Shown: positions 44,798 to 54,289 of the stretch, in pieces
Position numbering within the stretch: the first letter of the stretch is position 1
Layout of the letters: every line of letters begins with the position of its first letter
From: Schleiferia thermophila
Lineage (GTDB): Bacteria > Bacteroidota > Bacteroidia > Flavobacteriales > Schleiferiaceae
DNA: 64,000 nucleotides
Direction of reading: 5' to 3'
NCBI RefSeq assembly: GCF_003337435.1
Contig: NZ_QPJS01000002.1
Span: 310,001-374,000 of the forward strand
The notes under the pieces: model-generated
The model's database searches: none
The model's input: the letters and a program-made list of their open reading frames with translations, nothing else
Told to the model about the DNA's origin: nothing
Position numbers and translations under genes: made by a program

Positions 44798-47434
44798 ATG
44801 AAAACACTCTACTCCCATATCACCTCAAAAATTTGTTTTTTACTTCTATTGATATTAAGCTCCTGCAAGTCTGGTGTCGACACTTCAGAAGGTCAGGTAC
44901 TCGATTTTATAGCACCCCAGGCAGTGATGCTTGGTTTCTCGAAATCTGTCAATACGTTGAACACAGCTTTGAAATCGTCCCAGCTTGCTCAGCCATTGAA
45001 GAACACCCAATGGCTGAAAGAGCTAAAAACCGATGCCGAATACCTCCGGCTTGCCTTAGGGGATAGTATGTACAATTCAATCACAAATCAGCCGGTACAT
45101 GCGGCCCTGTTGCTATCCGGAGCCCGAAAGTATGGCTGGCTTTTTCTGGTTCCTGTTTCGTCTTCTGACCTGAAGTTCAACCCGGATCCCGATAATTACA
45201 TCATCGATACCTCCGATTATGAAAGTTCCAAAATCTACCATTTAACCCTTTCAAACGGAAGAAGTTACTACATTTCGCTGAAAAATAAAGTCGGACTTCT
45301 CAGCCGTCACCGTACATTGATAGAAGAAGCTCTAAGAACCAGTTCGGGCACCTATTCGGTCAGAACCTCTGAAGGTTTTTCAGATATGTATAAAACCCTC
45401 AACCGCAAAGACCCACTTAACCTCCTCATCAATCTTCGGGAGTTTTCACACCTGTCCAAATCGCATCTGGGGAAGCAGCATCCCAAATGGCTCGAAAAGA
45501 CTGGTCTTTGGGCTGCTTTTGACCTTCACCCCACGCCTGATCGTCTGCAAATCGACGGATTGATTCAGGTACCAGATTCAGCGGGTCTGTTTATAAGCAC
45601 ATTATCAGGCAATTATGTGTCTGAAAAAAAATTGCAACACCTCCCTGTCCCATCTTTTGCCAATGCTTTTGTTTATTTCAACCTGGAAAATTACGCCACC
45701 TATCAGCGTAAATATCTGGAATACCTGGAGCAAACCGGTAAACTTAAAGCCTACCGCACTGCATTAGAAACGGAATTTAAAACCATCCCGTTTCAAGAAT
45801 TGAAAGAAATACTCCGGGGGGAATTCGGTATTTTTTATGGAACCATTCCGGAAAACTCGGTACCCACCTATTTTTTCCGGGTGTACAATGCCTCTAAATT
45901 TATAGACATAGCCTGGCCAGATGAAACCAAAAAACCTCTCCCTTCCTACAGAGGATATGAAATATGGGAAATCAGACAACCAGCACTGATACAGCATCTC
46001 TACAGCCTGCCCGTATCCCGGCAAACAGCCCTGGCTGTGATTGTAAAAGACTTTATCCTCCTCTGCCCTGATGAAACTTTTCTTTATTCCGTGCTCAATG
46101 CACTGGAAGACAACAAATTACTTACTGTTCAGGAACCCTTCGAAAAGCTCCTGACCAAAACAGCCCAACCAGGACACATTATCGCCTTTGCAAAAGAAAA
46201 ATATTTCGAAACTCTCCTTCAAAATAGCCTTATCAATAAAGCACCTGTGCTTCGCGATCTGCTGAATCAACTGCCTCCTACCGGCCAGCATTTACTTTCG
46301 CTTACTTACATCAACAAATCGGCTGTAGTTTCCTTGACATCCGTTTTCGGAAGAGAGGAAGACAAAGGAATCAGACAACTATGGACACTAAAGACCGAAA
46401 AAATCATCTTTGGGCCGGTGGCAGTGACCAATCACATGGACAATTCACAGGAATTCATTTTTCAGGATGAAGGATGGACTCTTCACGCATGCTCCCCCGA
46501 AGGCCGAAGATTGTGGCAGAAGAAACTCGACGCCCCCATACTTTATACCGCTCAATGGGATATGTTCAAAAACGGTCGATTGCAGCACGTGATCGTTACA
46601 TCCGGTTCGGTATATGTGATTGACAGAAATGGCAATGATGTCAAACCATGGCCAAAAAAATTCAATAAGACAATTACGGCGGCTGCTCTCTTTGACTATG
46701 ACAAGAATAAAAACTACCGCCTGATAATAGGCGAGGGAACCACCGTGCACAATTTGGACGTAAGCGGAAATCCGGTAAAAGGATGGCAGTTTACATCGCT
46801 TAAAGCTCCACTCGCATACCATCCAAAACACTATTTCCACAAAGGCCTTGATTATCTGGTGTTTCAATCAGCGGACGGTACCGTCTTCATCACTGATCGA
46901 GCAGGCAATTCCCGTTTAAAGGGAGCTTTTCCGGCAAAGACCCCGTATGAGGTGCATATGGTCTTTCCGGCCGATGGACAGCCATGGTATATTCAATACC
47001 TTAAAGCAAATGGAGAGCAGGTCAGCTATTTTCAAAACGGAAGGTCTGACAGTATTCGACTGTTGCAAGTACCAGACTACGGTCTAATCAGTCATAATGA
47101 GGTTTTCAGTGGTTATGCGAGCAGAAATCAGCTCATCATAAAAGACCGCAACGGATTTTTTGAAAAAAAGCTGCCTTTTTCCATTACTGAGGCTCCGGAA
47201 TTGGTCCGGATTTTAGGTAAAAACTTCTACACGGTGGCAGGTGCTGTTGATGAGAAGATAGCTCTTTTCCATAGTAATGGTTTGATGGTAGAAGGGTTTC
47301 CGGTCTATGGCACTTCAACTCCCATCATACTTCAAAAGGGTAAAAACGATCCTGTTTTCCTTGTGACAAAAGGGGCTCAGGGATATCTTATCGGCTACGA
47401 AATAAGTCAGTCGGTGCTCTTTCAGGCTATATGA
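44798..47434 (+). CDS. Large uncharacterised lipoprotein with C-terminal propeller-like domain
   Basis: An 878-aa secreted lipoprotein (lipobox LSSC, Cys23). The N-terminal part (about 30-480) resembles DUF3352-like secreted proteins, with alternating helices and strands and no catalytic motif that I can name. The C-terminal part (about 530-878) is a repeat-rich beta domain with PQQ-/FG-GAP-like blades (GWTLHACSPEGRRLWQKKL, VYVIDRNGNDVKPWPKKF, VHNLDVSGNPVKGWQF, VFITDRAGNSR). It stands alone between typA and the convergent pterin dehydratase gene, with a -7 box TACTTTTG at 44775-44782. Function unknown; surface or periplasmic binding is the reasonable guess. Confidence 0.7.
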   Translation: MKTLYSHITSKICFLLLLILSSCKSGVDTSEGQVLDFIAPQAVMLGFSKSVNTLNTALKSSQLAQPLKNTQWLKELKTDAEYLRLALGDSMYNSITNQPVHAALLLSGARKYGWLFLVPVSSSDLKFNPDPDNYIIDTSDYESSKIYHLTLSNGRSYYISLKNKVGLLSRHRTLIEEALRTSSGTYSVRTSEGFSDMYKTLNRKDPLNLLINLREFSHLSKSHLGKQHPKWLEKTGLWAAFDLHPTPDRLQIDGLIQVPDSAGLFISTLSGNYVSEKKLQHLPVPSFANAFVYFNLENYATYQRKYLEYLEQTGKLKAYRTALETEFKTIPFQELKEILRGEFGIFYGTIPENSVPTYFFRVYNASKFIDIAWPDETKKPLPSYRGYEIWEIRQPALIQHLYSLPVSRQTALAVIVKDFILLCPDETFLYSVLNALEDNKLLTVQEPFEKLLTKTAQPGHIIAFAKEKYFETLLQNSLINKAPVLRDLLNQLPPTGQHLLSLTYINKSAVVSLTSVFGREEDKGIRQLWTLKTEKIIFGPVAVTNHMDNSQEFIFQDEGWTLHACSPEGRRLWQKKLDAPILYTAQWDMFKNGRLQHVIVTSGSVYVIDRNGNDVKPWPKKFNKTITAAALFDYDKNKNYRLIIGEGTTVHNLDVSGNPVKGWQFTSLKAPLAYHPKHYFHKGLDYLVFQSADGTVFITDRAGNSRLKGAFPAKTPYEVHMVFPADGQPWYIQYLKANGEQVSYFQNGRSDSIRLLQVPDYGLISHNEVFSGYASRNQLIIKDRNGFFEKKLPFSITEAPELVRILGKNFYTVAGAVDEKIALFHSNGLMVEGFPVYGTSTPIILQKGKNDPVFLVTKGAQGYLIGYEISQSVLFQAI

Positions 47435-47437
47435 TGG

Positions 47438-47668
47438 TCACAGCAAGTGGTCGATAGCTTTCGCCAGTTCATAATCTTTTTGGGTAACCGTTCCTCCGGC
47501 ATCATGCGTACTAAGCCTTATTTCGACTTTATTGTATACGTTGGTCCACTCCGGATGATGGTTCATTTTTTCCGCCACCAGAGCTACCTTGGTCATGAAC
47601 GAAAAGGCTTCTACGAAATCGCGGAATTCAAATTTTCTGACCAGCTGATTGTTTGCAATTTGCCACAT
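47438..47668 (-). CDS. 4a-hydroxytetrahydrobiopterin dehydratase (pterin-4a-carbinolamine dehydratase)
   Basis: A 76-aa enzyme recycling oxidised pterin cofactor or assisting folate/molybdopterin metabolism. The family core [29 protein letters not shown] contains the catalytic histidine pair (HH) plus PEW, and [14 protein letters not shown] follows with the third histidine. Slightly shorter than the usual 95-110 aa at its N-terminus, but the fold elements are all present. It is 70 bases downstream of the ketosynthase-like gene on the same strand. No phenylalanine hydroxylase is in view. Confidence 0.88.
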   Translation of the reverse strand: MWQIANNQLVRKFEFRDFVEAFSFMTKVALVAEKMNHHPEWTNVYNKVEIRLSTHDAGGTVTQKDYELAKAIDHLL

Positions 47669-47738
47669 TTGTAAAAAATCACTGCTTTAAATACAATTTC
47701 ACATTTCCGAATGTTCAGAATGTGAATATAAGCCAACA

Positions 47739-48731
47739 TTACACAATCATTGCAGAGGCTGCAAAGGCAAGCCCTCCGCCTGAGCCGATGAGCATTATAA
47801 GGTCGCCGTCGCGGATTTTTCCCTCAGACAAAGCGTGATGCAATGCTGTTGGAATGGCTGCCGAGCCGGTATACCCATAGCGATGCATGATGGCAAGTGC
47901 CCTGTCATGAGGCAGGGAAAGCCTGTCCATTGTTTCGCGGATGGAATTGATGTTGATTTGAGTCATCAGAAAAAGTTTCACATCCTCTGGCCGGTGGCCG
48001 ATATGGTCAAGCACTCGGTTGGCCATCATGGTCCACATCCTCGGATTGAGTTCTTTAGGAAATTTTCGAACGAATTTCAGGTAGTGTTCACCGGCTGCTA
48101 CCAAATCGTGATTGAGAGGTTGTCGGGCACCACCTGCATAGATGCCCATCCAGTCATAGTATTGTCCCTGAGTCATTTGAAGGCCGTATAGATACCCTCG
48201 TTCTGCGGTTTTTTCAGCTTTGAGCACAGCAGCTCCTGCACCGTCGGCAAACAAGGTAACGGTTTTTTTATCCCTGGGGTTGAGATATCGGCTCATGGCA
48301 TAAGCCCCGATTACCAGGACATATTCATATTGATCGTCGGCAACTATGTATTTAGCGGCAGTATCGAGCGCAGATACAAATCCTGCACATGCAGTATTCA
48401 CATCAAAAGTGGCTGCATTTATTGCTCCCAGCTTGTACTGCACGATCGAGGCCGTACTTGGGGAAATATATTCCGGGGTATCGGTAGCAACGATGATCAG
48501 ATTCAATTTTTCCGGCCCGATATCGGCCCTTTCCAGTGCCATTAGTGCTGCATCCAGACACAACGTGGATGTCGATTGTAACTCATCACACCACCTCCTT
48601 TCATAAATTTCTACATTTTCTTTGAGCCATGTATCTACATCTTCACCTAATAAATCGTTGAAAAAGCTGTTGGGCAAAACACGATTTGCTAAGCCGATAC
48701 CTGTGCCAATGAGTACTGCTCTTCTGGTCAT
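47739..48731 (-). CDS. FabH-like (KAS III) protein with altered active site
   Basis: A 330-aa thiolase-fold protein of the 3-oxoacyl-ACP synthase III family. The nucleophilic cysteine is present (C115 in DVNTACAGF), and the C-terminal GGGLAFAASAMIV is typical. However, the position of FabH His244 (PHQAN) reads MTQIN with Thr257, and that of Asn274 (GNTSAAS) reads GYTGSAA with Tyr287. Without His and Asn, malonyl-ACP decarboxylation is not expected; acyl transfer or another condensation is more likely. A FabG-type reductase gene starts the operon 15 bases upstream, suggesting the pair handles a special acyl chain or polyketide-like product. Confidence 0.82.
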   Translation of the reverse strand: MTRRAVLIGTGIGLANRVLPNSFFNDLLGEDVDTWLKENVEIYERRWCDELQSTSTLCLDAALMALERADIGPEKLNLIIVATDTPEYISPSTASIVQYKLGAINAATFDVNTACAGFVSALDTAAKYIVADDQYEYVLVIGAYAMSRYLNPRDKKTVTLFADGAGAAVLKAEKTAERGYLYGLQMTQGQYYDWMGIYAGGARQPLNHDLVAAGEHYLKFVRKFPKELNPRMWTMMANRVLDHIGHRPEDVKLFLMTQININSIRETMDRLSLPHDRALAIMHRYGYTGSAAIPTALHHALSEGKIRDGDLIMLIGSGGGLAFAASAMIV

Positions 48732-48746
48732 AGCTAAAACAAGATG

Positions 48747-49487
48747 TTATATAGTGATTCCACCATCCACGCTCAAACAAGTTCCTGTAATGAAGGAGGC
48801 TTCATCACTTGCCAGAAACAAATAGGCAGCTGCGATGTCTTCCGGTTTTCCGAGTCTTTGGAGTGGGGTTCGTTCCAGTAGTGCATTCACGATTTTGTCG
48901 GGCACTGTGGTGATCATATCTGTTTCAATAAAACCTGGAGCTACGGCATTGACGCGTATTCCTTTTCGTCCGAGTTCCTTAGCCCAGACTTTGGTCATAC
49001 CAATCAGTCCACTTTTGGTAGCCACATAGTTACTCTGTCCAAAATTTCCATAAAGTGCAACCACAGATGAAGTATTGATGATCACCCCTCTGCCGCGCTC
49101 AGCCATGTGAGAAGCTACGGCTCTGCCACAGTTAAAAACCCCTGTCAGGTTTACATCGATCACTTGTTGCCATTGTTCATCGGTCATTTTCAGCAGGGTA
49201 GCATCGCGTGTGATTCCGGCATTGTTGATAAGCACATCGATGCCTCCTACCAGGTTAAGACTTGCTTCCAGAGCTTCTTTTACAGAAGACGCATTTGCAG
49301 TATTTACCTGGATGAAAAATGCCTTACCGTTTTTACTGAATTTTTCCGCTGCCTCTTTCCCCTTTACCTCGTTTACGTCCCAAATCAGTACTGAAGCGCC
49401 CTCAGACAAAAAGGCCATGGCAGAGGTGTAGCCAATACCTGAAGCCCCACCTGTTATAATTACGGATTTCCCCTCAAATCTCTTCAT
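48747..49487 (-). CDS. FabG-type 3-oxoacyl reductase (SDR)
   Basis: A 246-aa classical SDR with TGGASGIG cofactor motif, NNAG in VLINNAGITRDATL, the catalytic serine in NTSSVVA and YVATKSG with tyrosine and lysine, and the C-terminal GTCLSVDGGITI. The ITRDATLLKM segment is typical of FabG and acetoacetyl-CoA reductases (PhaB). Being first in the unit SDR/FabH-like/pterin dehydratase and 15 bases from the ketosynthase-like gene, it probably reduces the product of that protein. NADPH versus NADH use is not certain. Confidence 0.86.
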   Translation of the reverse strand: MKRFEGKSVIITGGASGIGYTSAMAFLSEGASVLIWDVNEVKGKEAAEKFSKNGKAFFIQVNTANASSVKEALEASLNLVGGIDVLINNAGITRDATLLKMTDEQWQQVIDVNLTGVFNCGRAVASHMAERGRGVIINTSSVVALYGNFGQSNYVATKSGLIGMTKVWAKELGRKGIRVNAVAPGFIETDMITTVPDKIVNALLERTPLQRLGKPEDIAAAYLFLASDEASFITGTCLSVDGGITI

Positions 49488-49904
49488 CTCTTTTTATTAC
49501 AAAAGTGTGTATTTGATTTTTATTTGTCGATCAATTGTAGATGGCTCAATGCTGACATATTGGTGCGTTTTTGTTTCAGACACATTTAAAAGTTTGATTA
49601 TAAAAGGATAGGTGAAGCCTATAAAGTATTGACTTAAACTGGGTATGCAGGCAGCTTAAAAATCGAAGTATTTCAAAGAAAGACTACGAATTTTTTAAAT
49701 GGATATAACTTTTGATTCATGCTTCATGGGTCTACAGTAAGATCCACAAATTTTTTTAAGATACGGATGTAAAAAAACAATTTGCACCTGAAAAATTAAA
49801 ACAGGCTACCTATCGAGCTTTTGCTTTTGCATCAGAAAAACTCTGTCAAGTTGAATCCGGCTACGGAAGATTCGACGGTTTTTAGCCAAAGTATTTCTTT
49901 TTAG

Positions 49905-50233
49905 TTCAATTCCAATAGCTTTAAACTCTCAGGCAATAAGGTGCGGCTCAGCGAACCTAGCAATCAGGAAAAGCTGCAACCTTACCAATTTGTCACGGAT
50001 TTGGATTATTGCAGATTCCGCGTAGCAGTATTGAATAGTGAGGATACGGGCTTGAAACCGGATATTGTATACGAATATGGCACTCAATCGTCAATGGCCT
50101 TCTCATAGAGTCGGAAGGCGGGTGGCAACCTTTCGACGATAGAAATGCCCCCTTCAATAGTTTTGAAGATGGCTATGCGTATGTAAGGCTGAGCTATGAT
50201 TTTATTTATTCAAACCGCACAAATCTGAGATAA
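49905..50233 (+). pseudogene. Decayed gene fragment of unknown family, frameshifted
   Basis: The gap of about 750 bases between two minus-strand genes (49488-50236) has plus-strand coding traces. One frame reads KLSGNKVRLSEPSNQEKLQP then RFRVAVLNSEDTGLKPDIVY up to a TAG at 50106; another frame continues SIVNGLLIESEGGWQPF, NAPFNSFEDGYAYVRLSYDF to a TAA at 50231-50233. The switch near 50080 looks like a single-base frameshift. Further upstream, 49770-49885 holds another short coding-like stretch ending in a stop. I cannot name the parent family. 49488-49770 shows nothing. Confidence 0.5.
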
Positions 50234-50236
50234 ATA

Positions 50237-50929
50237 TTACCTACTGCCTGAATACCGGTCATGCAGTCCTTCTCCGCGCAAAATCAAGGGAATGCTTTTC
50301 TGAATTCTGTTTGTTCTTCTTTTGATTGTTTTTGCATTGGAGAAGCTTATGAGATAGGCCTTTTGTTTTCCGGGTGTCAGCTTTTCAAAGGCTGTCCGTA
50401 GTTCGGGATTATTTTGAAGTACTTCTTCCCATTCAGCAATTTTGGGCAGCTGAGCAGATTTGACTTCAAACTGCTTTCCATTTTCTTCCAGGAGAATAGC
50501 CTGATGGACTAGGTTTCTGATATGGTCGGCATTTTTCTGAACTTCATCTTCAGAGCAGAAGTGTATAGCCCTCGCAAGTTGTGTATTTTCACCAGGCTTT
50601 TTTAATATGCCAATCTCATCTTCCAGCATAGCTCCTTTAAAAAAACTGAGAGAGCAGTATTGTCTGAAGGCCCCCACTATGGCTATGTTTTTTTCTCTGT
50701 AGGTGTAGCAGGGAACACCCCACTTGATTACTTCTCTCAGGCCGGTTTGCCTCATGAGCTCAATGAGGGCTTTCATGGTTGAATGATGCTGTTGTACACT
50801 GCATTGTGGTGTATTCCATCGATTGCAGCGGCCACAGCCTTTAGCCAGGTATTCATCTGCTGACTCAGGCTTTTGTCGGATTGTTATAATGGCATTTGTA
50901 TGATCTGCTCCAGGTGTTGTTTGATCCAT
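50237..50929 (-). CDS. YdeI/DUF1801-like protein with N-terminal cysteine motif
   Basis: A 230-aa cytoplasmic protein. The central part matches the DUF1801/YdeI domain (LREVIKWGVPCYTYREKNIAIVGAF, YCSLSFFKGAML), and the C-terminal part the YdeI/OmpD-associated region (AFEKLTPGKQKAYLISFSNAKTIKRRTNRI). Before it lies a compact motif GCGRCNRWNTPQCSVQQH, whose C-x2-C and a third cysteine followed by His could bind zinc; only some Bacteroidota versions carry it. Function is unknown; relatives are linked to bacteriocin resistance and frataxin-like folds. It sits 6 bases upstream of nothing essential: the neighbouring propeller gene is upstream on the same strand. Confidence 0.78.
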   Translation of the reverse strand: MDQTTPGADHTNAIITIRQKPESADEYLAKGCGRCNRWNTPQCSVQQHHSTMKALIELMRQTGLREVIKWGVPCYTYREKNIAIVGAFRQYCSLSFFKGAMLEDEIGILKKPGENTQLARAIHFCSEDEVQKNADHIRNLVHQAILLEENGKQFEVKSAQLPKIAEWEEVLQNNPELRTAFEKLTPGKQKAYLISFSNAKTIKRRTNRIQKSIPLILRGEGLHDRYSGSR

Positions 50930-50935
50930 AAGGTT

Positions 50936-53900
50936 TTACCGATTGTTTTCCGGAAGTCTACCCTTCCAATAGGGACCTCCTATATCGATCAGATAGGTAG
51001 TCAGAAAATCGATTTTCTGCTTTGCTTGCCTGATTTTCTCCAACACATCGGGGAGTTGATTTTCTACTATTTCTAACTGGCGAAGTGCAGTACCTGTCGG
51101 CTCACCGGAGTAATAATACAGCGCATAAAAACTTTGATTTAACCTTTCGGAAATGGATGTGGGCATGGGAATTTCGTCATTGCCCAATATTCTGTTGCCT
51201 TGTAAGGCAATTCTGATATTCATCAATTGATTTTCAATGAAAGCTGCTTCATTGAGATATTTTGGATCGGAACCAGGGATTATTCTCAGGGCTTGTTTGA
51301 CGGATTTTAGCTCATTATGCATTTCTTCGAGCATGGAAGTAGCGGCAGTGAGCTGGCGAAGCAGTTCTTCTGCTTTTATGCGATGTTGGAGAACGCTCTC
51401 TCTGTTAGCCGGAGGAAATATTTCAGCCTCAAGAGTCAGCAGTTCAAATTGATGGTTTGAAATAAGGGGATAAAGGGTGTCACGGGTATGCATCCACACA
51501 CTCAATTGATAAGTGCCGGGTGGGGCTTTGTGTGCGGAGCTTTTCAGGTCGGTATGACTACCGGATGGAAAAGAAGCTCTTGAGGTGTATCGGCCATCCC
51601 AGGAAATTCTGCGCAACCCTGCTGAGGCATTGGTTGTAAACCGAGCTATTTCCTCACCAGTTGCCTGACGGATGGAAAAAATCAGATACGGGTCTTCTTC
51701 GGTTTTTTCTGCTCTGAGTTCATCGAGTGTAGGGTTTGGGAATTGGTCTTTCTCCGGGTTGAGTTTTTTTTCTTTTTCTTTTCTGAGTTGTTTGAGTGTT
51801 TTTGGGGCTTCCTTCAAAAAGAAAGTAAAGGTTTTTCCAATTGGGGGGTTATCGGCCATGTAAAATCCATCCCCCAGAAAACCAGCTCTGCCATATCCGT
51901 ATTTATTGGCTTCCTGGAAGAGCAATCCGGGTCTGTCGTTGGCAACGGCAAAGTTTTTCGTTGTCCAGTCTTCTGTGGCCAATTGCCGGAGGACGCTGTA
52001 ATCGTCAAGCACATAAAAGCCCCGACCAAAAGTAGCAATCACGAGATCGTGCTGGGTGGTTTGAATGGCGATATCGCGCACAGGAATGGTGGGTAGTCCG
52101 CCATTGAGAGCTTGCCAATTTTTTCCACCATCCAGGCTGGTGTAGATTGAAAATTCTGTACCTGTAAATAAAAGCTTTTCTTCTAATGGGTCTTCGGCGA
52201 TACACCAGACGGAACCTCTATCCGGCAGCCCGTTTGTGATGGGTTGCCAGGATCGCCCGGCGTCGGCTGACCTGTAGAGGTATGGTCTAAAGTCTCCCTC
52301 TTGATGATTATTGGCAGCGGCATACAGCACATCTTCTTTGTGGGCTGACCATAAAAGAGCGCTAATGAAAGCTCGCTCAGGAACACCCGGTAGGGCAGCG
52401 GCTTTTCTCCAGGTCTTTCCATCGTCGTCGGTGATATGGATGAGGCCGTCGTCGGTGCCGGCTGCCAGCCTGCCGGCTTTTAATGGCGATTCTGTTAGCT
52501 GCAATATATTGCCATAGGGGGTTGTACTTCGGTGTCTGGCTACTGCATCTATGCCCCAATAGCGGTCCATTACTTGGAGGGTATTCCTGTCGATGCCTCT
52601 GCTCAGGTCAGGACTGACCTCTTGCCAGGAATTGCCATAGTCGGATGATTTCAGCACTTTCTGAGCCGCAAAATACAAGGTGCCCGGTGTGTGATTGCTG
52701 AGAATGAGCGGAGCATCCCAATTAAACCGATAAGCTGGACTGTCCGGTTCTTCAATGGGGCGGATCATTACCCGCTCTCCTGTAGCTTTATCGTAGCGGG
52801 CGAGTCCTCCGTATTGATACTGGGCGTATATGATGTTGGGGTTTTGAAGGTCTATCTGAGTTTTGAAGCCATCACCTCCTTGGGTTACAAACCAATCGGC
52901 ATTGGTGATCCCCTGCACAAAACGCGTGCGGGAGGGGCCACCAACAGAGCTGTTGTCCTGTGTACCTCCGTATACATTGTAGAATGGCCCAGCATTGTCC
53001 ACTGATACCCTATACAGTTGCAGAATCGGCAGATTGTCGATAAATCTCCACGACTTACCGGCATCAAACGTTTCGTAGAGTCCTCCGTCGTTTCCATTGA
53101 GCATGTGATTGGGGTTTAAAGGATTGATCCAGAGGGCGTGATTGTCTACATGCTTTTTGTCTTCGGTCCAGCGTGTCCAGGTCTTACCTCCATCGGTGGT
53201 GATATGGGTGTAGGTGTCCATGCTAAAGCACGTAAGCTCATCGGTAGGATGAGGTATGAGCTCTACATAGTAGTTTCCTGATGAGTAGTAGTCATTCGTC
53301 TTGCGAAAGGAGCCTGCCCGATCGTCGGAAACATATATGCCATGCCCCTCGATCATCAGATATATTCGCTGGGGATTGGCGGGGCTTTGGGCCAGGGAGA
53401 TGCGTCCCATATCAGCGTCTTTGGGCAGTCCGTTGGTTACTTTTGACCAAGTCGCTCCGGCATCATTGCTGACATAAAGTGCGCTTTCTGGTCCGCCGGA
53501 TATGTAGGTAAAGGTATGCCTGCGCCTTTGGTGAGCAGTGGCATAAAGTCTGTCGGGGTTGGTTTTGTCGATGTGAATTTCGTTAAAACCGGTGTGGTCA
53601 CTTACGTGCAGTATTCTGTTCCAGGTTTTTCCGCCGTCAGTTGTCTTGTAAATTCCTCTTTCACCACCTTTAGACCAAAGGGGGCCATAAGCTGCCACGT
53701 ATATATGGTCAGAGTTTCGGGGATCTATGGTTATCATACCAATGTGTTCACTGGTTTTAAGTCCCATATTTTGCCAGGTATTGCCTCCGTCTATTGATTT
53801 GTAAACGCCATCTCCGTATCCGACGGAGCGTTGGTTGTTGTTTTCTCCGGTGCCTGCCCAGATTACTTTGGGATTTTTGGGATCTACAGCCAGGCATCCG

Positions 53901-54199
53901 ATGGAGTAGGAGGGCTGATTTTCGAAAATCGGAGTGAAAGTGACCCCGCCATTGGTTGTTTTAAAAATTCCACCGGAGGCAACAGCAAGATAGAACTCTT
54001 TGAAATCCATAGGATTAACAGCGATGTCTGCAATTCGGCCGCCGAAGGTTGCAGGTCCAAGGCTGCGCCATTTAAGGGCTGACAGATTTATTTTTTCCTG
54101 TTTTTTATCAGGGGTTGTGGTTGCACGTTTTCTCTGTGCATTGACCTGAAGGGTATACAACGATGCAAGTAAGCTAAGCAGTATAAACCAATTTTTCAT
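50936..54199 (-). CDS. Secreted sortilin-like (Vps10/BNR) beta-propeller protein
   Basis: ATG 54199 gives 1087 aa with a signal peptide (about 1-22, LQVNAQ). Ten or more Asp-box repeats (IFKTTNGGVTFTPI, VYKSIDGGNTWQNM, IYKTTDGGKTWNRI, LYRSADAGRSWQPI, IYTSLDGGKNWQAL) form two seven-bladed propellers like those of xyloglucanases and sortilins. The C-terminal 250 residues are a fibronectin-like strand region plus a coiled coil (LRQLTAATSMLEEMHNELKSVKQAL). Unlike the propeller protein at 32583, no T9SS sorting domain is present, so it probably stays periplasmic. Commonly annotated as glycosyl hydrolase; no catalytic residues can be assigned. A -7-like TATACTTG precedes the gene. Confidence 0.86.
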   Translation of the reverse strand: MKNWFILLSLLASLYTLQVNAQRKRATTTPDKKQEKINLSALKWRSLGPATFGGRIADIAVNPMDFKEFYLAVASGGIFKTTNGGVTFTPIFENQPSYSIGCLAVDPKNPKVIWAGTGENNNQRSVGYGDGVYKSIDGGNTWQNMGLKTSEHIGMITIDPRNSDHIYVAAYGPLWSKGGERGIYKTTDGGKTWNRILHVSDHTGFNEIHIDKTNPDRLYATAHQRRRHTFTYISGGPESALYVSNDAGATWSKVTNGLPKDADMGRISLAQSPANPQRIYLMIEGHGIYVSDDRAGSFRKTNDYYSSGNYYVELIPHPTDELTCFSMDTYTHITTDGGKTWTRWTEDKKHVDNHALWINPLNPNHMLNGNDGGLYETFDAGKSWRFIDNLPILQLYRVSVDNAGPFYNVYGGTQDNSSVGGPSRTRFVQGITNADWFVTQGGDGFKTQIDLQNPNIIYAQYQYGGLARYDKATGERVMIRPIEEPDSPAYRFNWDAPLILSNHTPGTLYFAAQKVLKSSDYGNSWQEVSPDLSRGIDRNTLQVMDRYWGIDAVARHRSTTPYGNILQLTESPLKAGRLAAGTDDGLIHITDDDGKTWRKAAALPGVPERAFISALLWSAHKEDVLYAAANNHQEGDFRPYLYRSADAGRSWQPITNGLPDRGSVWCIAEDPLEEKLLFTGTEFSIYTSLDGGKNWQALNGGLPTIPVRDIAIQTTQHDLVIATFGRGFYVLDDYSVLRQLATEDWTTKNFAVANDRPGLLFQEANKYGYGRAGFLGDGFYMADNPPIGKTFTFFLKEAPKTLKQLRKEKEKKLNPEKDQFPNPTLDELRAEKTEEDPYLIFSIRQATGEEIARFTTNASAGLRRISWDGRYTSRASFPSGSHTDLKSSAHKAPPGTYQLSVWMHTRDTLYPLISNHQFELLTLEAEIFPPANRESVLQHRIKAEELLRQLTAATSMLEEMHNELKSVKQALRIIPGSDPKYLNEAAFIENQLMNIRIALQGNRILGNDEIPMPTSISERLNQSFYALYYYSGEPTGTALRQLEIVENQLPDVLEKIRQAKQKIDFLTTYLIDIGGPYWKGRLPENNR

Positions 54200-54289
54200 T
54201 TCCAAATCTTTGTAGTGCAAGTATAAGAATACCTGAGCAAAAAATTTGGGATTCGATTAGTTGACTATAATATTGAAAATCAAATTGCA

